A program made the translations under genes and the position numbers. Positions 60,711 to 64,000 of a stretch of DNA of 64,000 nt are shown here, piece after piece. Position 1 is the stretch's first letter; each line of letters starts with the position of its first letter. Source of the stretch: Capitella teleta (Eukaryota > Annelida > Polychaeta > Capitellidae); the NCBI GenBank assembly GCA_000328365.1, contig KB306032.1:33809-97808 (forward strand), read 5' to 3'. The notes under the pieces are model-generated. The model searched no databases. It saw only the letters and a program-made list of their open reading frames with translations, and had not been told where the DNA came from.

Positions 60711-62364
60711 TCAGATCATATTCAGTCTTTCAATCACTTTCTGGTATTCCTCAAGGAGCTCCTCAAAAGTACTCTGCAAGTATTCCAACCTTTGCTCCCT
60801 TTGAGAATTCATTGTGGCAGCAAGTTCGGTCGGTTGAAGGAATTTTGACAATTTATCAAATTCTCTTCCTCTTTTCTGTCCCCGAGGAGAAAGAACACTT
60901 ATTACAACTTACAAGTCCACTAAAAATGAAAATAACTCACCTGGAAAGGTATGTTGATTCTCCGCTTAACGTCTAATCTGAATTCGCGATACTCGTGTTC
61001 ATTCGAAGGATCAGTTCTCTTTAAGCGCAAAATTTCATAAACCCTCCTTGCCTGCTTCTGGAACAAAAATACAAAATATACATATGAGAATTGGCAGCAC
61101 GCCAGCACCTTATTAATCTTGAACTTGATTCTCGCTTGTCGCTCCATGTCTCCAGAGAAGCCAAAAAGGAGCTTTAGCGATTTGAACGGCGCCAATGTCA
61201 TGCAGTTGCGAGCGTCCACAAAATCTCGCACTCGCTGAAAATTCTCTGAAGGATCCTCGACTGAAAGACAAGGCTCATGAATATTAACGAGTGGGTGGAT
61301 GATTATAACGTTCACTTGTGATATCTTTGATGTCATCGTTTTTGTAGCAGAGATTATAAAACGCTTGCAGCATTGCAGCACAGTGACCTTGTCTTTGGAA
61401 AGGGGGCAGCACCAGTACTTGGCTGTTTATGAACATCCATGAGACTCACTTAAATATTGGTTAAACTGCAAACCTGATCCTGGGACGAATAAGTCCTGGA
61501 TACGCGTAATAACTGTAGATGGTCATATACCCAGCAAATGCATATCTGGTGGATCCCTCAAATTGATATTTCTCAAATCTGCATCAAGTAAAATAAACCA
61601 ATGTTCAAGGGAATTGACGTCTCACTCACAATAAATAATACGTCCACTTTTCATCATCGACATCAATGTAAGAGGCAGCGTCAACGTAGAAGAGAAGAAA
61701 CGGCTGAATTCGCTCGTGGAAGTCACGAAAGCCTGGCGTTTCTATCGAAGTCCGAAACATCTCGAATGTTCGTGATTCACCGCCTGTGAGAGATGCATAA
61801 ATAGATAGAAAATTAAATATTGAGACAATGGAAACCAACCTTTGGTCACTTGGTACGAATGGATAAGTTCTCCGTATGGTTTGAAGGTCGATTCGTTGGC
61901 CAGTTCCTTCACGAACTCACTCTCATTGGTCAGAAATCCCGGCTGCAAATGCTGTGAAAGCAGCTGCATGATGTCATCTGCCTGTTGCCATGGATATGTT
62001 GATTAACAAAGAAGCAGCAGGCATGGCAACTCACAGGAATATCTTCTACTGAGTCCACACTCCCAGAATGCTTCACTTGGACTAAGGTTTTCATGCGTGC
62101 AGCACTGCAGCATATATTCACCCGCAGGTCCCGGAAGCCGAATATCTTTTCACTTTCACCAAATATTTGATGGGTCATATCGGGTTTGAATTCATTGTCA
62201 TCGCTTCGGAGGTCAGATTCACTGCGTACTAAAATGAACATTTACAATTTGATTGGCAGTTGAGGTCAGATGACAAATACCAAGTTTGAAGTGAACAGAT
62301 TCATTGGCGCAGCACTTGTAAGCGTCAAAACGACTGCTTCCGGAAATCCTTGAAACATCGTCCT
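60711..62364 (-). CDS. HAT1: Histone acetyltransferase type B catalytic subunit (first exon missing)
   Basis: HAT1 acetylates newly made histone H4 (Lys5 and Lys12) with its RBAP46/48 partner before chromatin assembly. Exons on the minus strand: 62281-62364, 62035-62228, 61840-61981, 61630-61783, 61474-61578, 61316-61422, 61109-61260, 60941-61057 and 60711-60875. Phases agree and give about 406 codons, against 419 residues in the human protein, so only a short first exon is missing. Family blocks: THQIFGESEKIFGFRDL, YVDAASYIDVDDEKWTYYL, GYMTIYSYYAYP, VLPPFQRQGHCAAML (acetyl-CoA loop), EDPSENFQRVRDFVD, KFKINKKQARRVYEILRL and the C-terminal ELLEEYQKVIERL. The acetyl-CoA loop has Cys where human HAT1 has Gly. 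The start codon should lie upstream of 62364 in an exon ending in phase 1, but was not identified. Confidence 0.93.
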
Positions 62365-64000
62365 CTGAGGAAGATAAGTGAAAAAATTAATCAGCCAGAG
62401 AGCAAGAATGAATAAGTGATGTCTTAGGCAACTTTGATACTATTAGTGGGGTTTTTTTCACTGTCCATGTCAACTATAACAAATAGTACTAACACCCCCA
62501 CTATTCAATGGATAACGGACACGGATATCCGCCCATCCTTAGTTCTGAAGATGTTTGTTCAGTCAACTTGTGTTACACTGTATCCGTTTCAAAAACTAGA
62601 AACTGATTGGAAACCATTGGAAAATGGGTCGAGTGCCTTGCAGACTGCAATGGTTTGGTGCGAAGTGTCTTTCTAAAAACCGCGACTTCGGAGCTACATC
62701 GCCCGGTACATAAGCTGGTATTGTTGTTGCCTGCCGATGTCCCCATCCCTTAATTTAGAGGCCGAGAATGAAGATGCCATAACGCATCTTACTATAATGT
62801 TTCATGAATATGCATATAAATCTTTCAACCGTGTCTGTGAGCTTATAGCTTCGATCATCGTCAACATGCGCTCCATTCATTTTGTATAAACGTGTGCTCA
62901 ACCATGATAAGTAAGTGATATTGTTTGCCTATTGGATTTGTACATATGTTTCTTGTTATAGTTTACCGCATACATCAATGAACGTATGTTGCAACGACAA
63001 TAAAGGCCCTGTAACAGAAGAACGGCGGTTACAGGTAGCATGTATTTGAAGCACATATAATCATGTAATTAAATCAAGGATAGTAATAGCGTACAATTCT
63101 CAGGTAGGCCAACCCCTCTCGAATTCCGAAATAGTCATCCCAGTTACTAGGTGGTCTCTTTTTATTATTATTATACTGGTAATTACAGTTACATAGTCAC
63201 AAGAATAACAATTTTAATGACACAAGGATGTCATAATATTATTACAATATACTAGTCTCGTTCCAAATGATACGATCCTGCAACAGTCTCAATAGCTAAC
63301 GCACTAAACAGTCAGCTAAGAATCACAAAGAGAAAGCATACAATGAAAGAACAGACGCTCATTAACCACTAAATAAAATCATAAGAGTGTTTATCCACCT
63401 ACATCCACTATCAGATTCATGTATTACAGTGGATAATTGATTTGATCAAATACAGAGTGAAATCGTTAATCATCGTCTGGTGATTTTATCCTGTTTGCTG
63501 AACAGAATAATAGCTTCATGAAATTCTATGTTTGCGGCCCATCAATGACGATGGACCATGTTGTCAAGTACAGAAAGGCAACACCAGGGTTCTCGCCAGA
63601 GCCTTATAGCGTATCGCGAGCGATACGCTTTATTTTCGGGGCGATACGCTTAAATTTCTGCGATACGCTTCCCTTTTTTCAGCGATACGCTTTTTTTTTT
63701 TTTACCAAGAATTTATTTGCGCATGTGATTCATTTCATTTCCCTTTCCCCTTTCTGTAAACATTCAAGGCTTCAAAGCTTGGTAAATAAAACACGCGCCT
63801 CGCCTCGCGACGGCTGACCGCTCATTAAAGACGAGTTGCCCTAGCCCCTCCCGCTTCCCTCAATCGGCGCCAGCTTATCAGTGATCAGTAAATTTTGTCG
63901 GCAAACGGCGGCACTTGTTTTGACGCTGATTATTGTGTTGTGGTATCAATTTATAATAGCGTTGTATTCCCGTCAGTTCGTGGTTTTTTCCTCACACATT
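62365..64000. other. Right flank upstream of HAT1
   Basis: Should contain the HAT1 promoter and first exon, which I could not place. No other gene was recognised. A GCGATACGCTT repeat array lies at 63605-63695. The GC content rises in the last 200 bases, which may be the start of another promoter. Confidence 0.5.
63605..63695. repeat. GCGATACGCTT repeat array
   Basis: Five or more copies of GCGATACGC, mostly followed by TT, spaced about 16-22 bases apart, with T-rich or A-rich spacers. The first two copies form a partial palindrome (GCGTATCGCGAGCGATACGC). No coding sense is evident. Confidence 0.8.

Noticed and set aside
1-64000. CRISPR array, operon or prokaryotic defence system
   Set aside because: The window is animal nuclear DNA with spliced genes; no regularly spaced direct repeats with unique spacers were found.

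Overview
The window is animal nuclear DNA. The genes have many introns with GT-AG borders, there are signature animal families (HEXIM, Kelch-like 18, lunapark, multi-CUB membrane protein), no operons, and abundant short DNA transposons (MITEs) and LINE tails in AT-rich spacer. Many introns are tiny (about 46-66 bases in the CUB gene), which suggests a compact marine invertebrate genome such as a sponge, cnidarian or other early-branching lineage. The sequence alone does not fix the species. There are two assembly gaps (22659-22811 and 54450-54499).

Layout: lunapark ER-shaping protein (+, 2961-8184, with a Tigger/pogo element in its last intron); mitochondrial 3-hydroxyisobutyrate dehydrogenase (-, 9076-10766), tail to tail with lunapark; a 7 kb gene-poor stretch with MITEs and a duplicated segment; an eight-CUB type I membrane protein with PPxY motifs in its tail (-, 17681-22489); KLHL18-like ubiquitin-ligase adaptor (+, 25283-34333) whose first and third introns are full of repeats; a LINE remnant; an orphan proline-rich protein (+, 36910-37608) facing a predicted 60-residue protein (-, 37739-38494); about 8 kb of repeat-rich DNA; a winged-helix-like plus nucleoside-phosphorylase-like protein (+, 46624-51450); a single-exon HEXIM (+, 54914-55624); iduronate-2-sulfatase-like enzyme (+, 58763-60395) tail to tail with histone acetyltransferase HAT1 (-, 60711-62364).

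The genes belong to unrelated pathways (ER shape, valine breakdown, ubiquitin ligation, transcription elongation, lysosomal glycosaminoglycan breakdown, histone acetylation), so this looks like an ordinary stretch of chromosome rather than one functional cluster. The best candidates for something undescribed are the winged-helix/phosphorylase-fold protein with its run of possible symmetric microexons, and the eight-CUB receptor built from a repeating two-exon module. First coding exons of lunapark, HIBADH and HAT1 were not found. All exon borders were worked out by hand from splice signals, reading phase and remembered family sequences.
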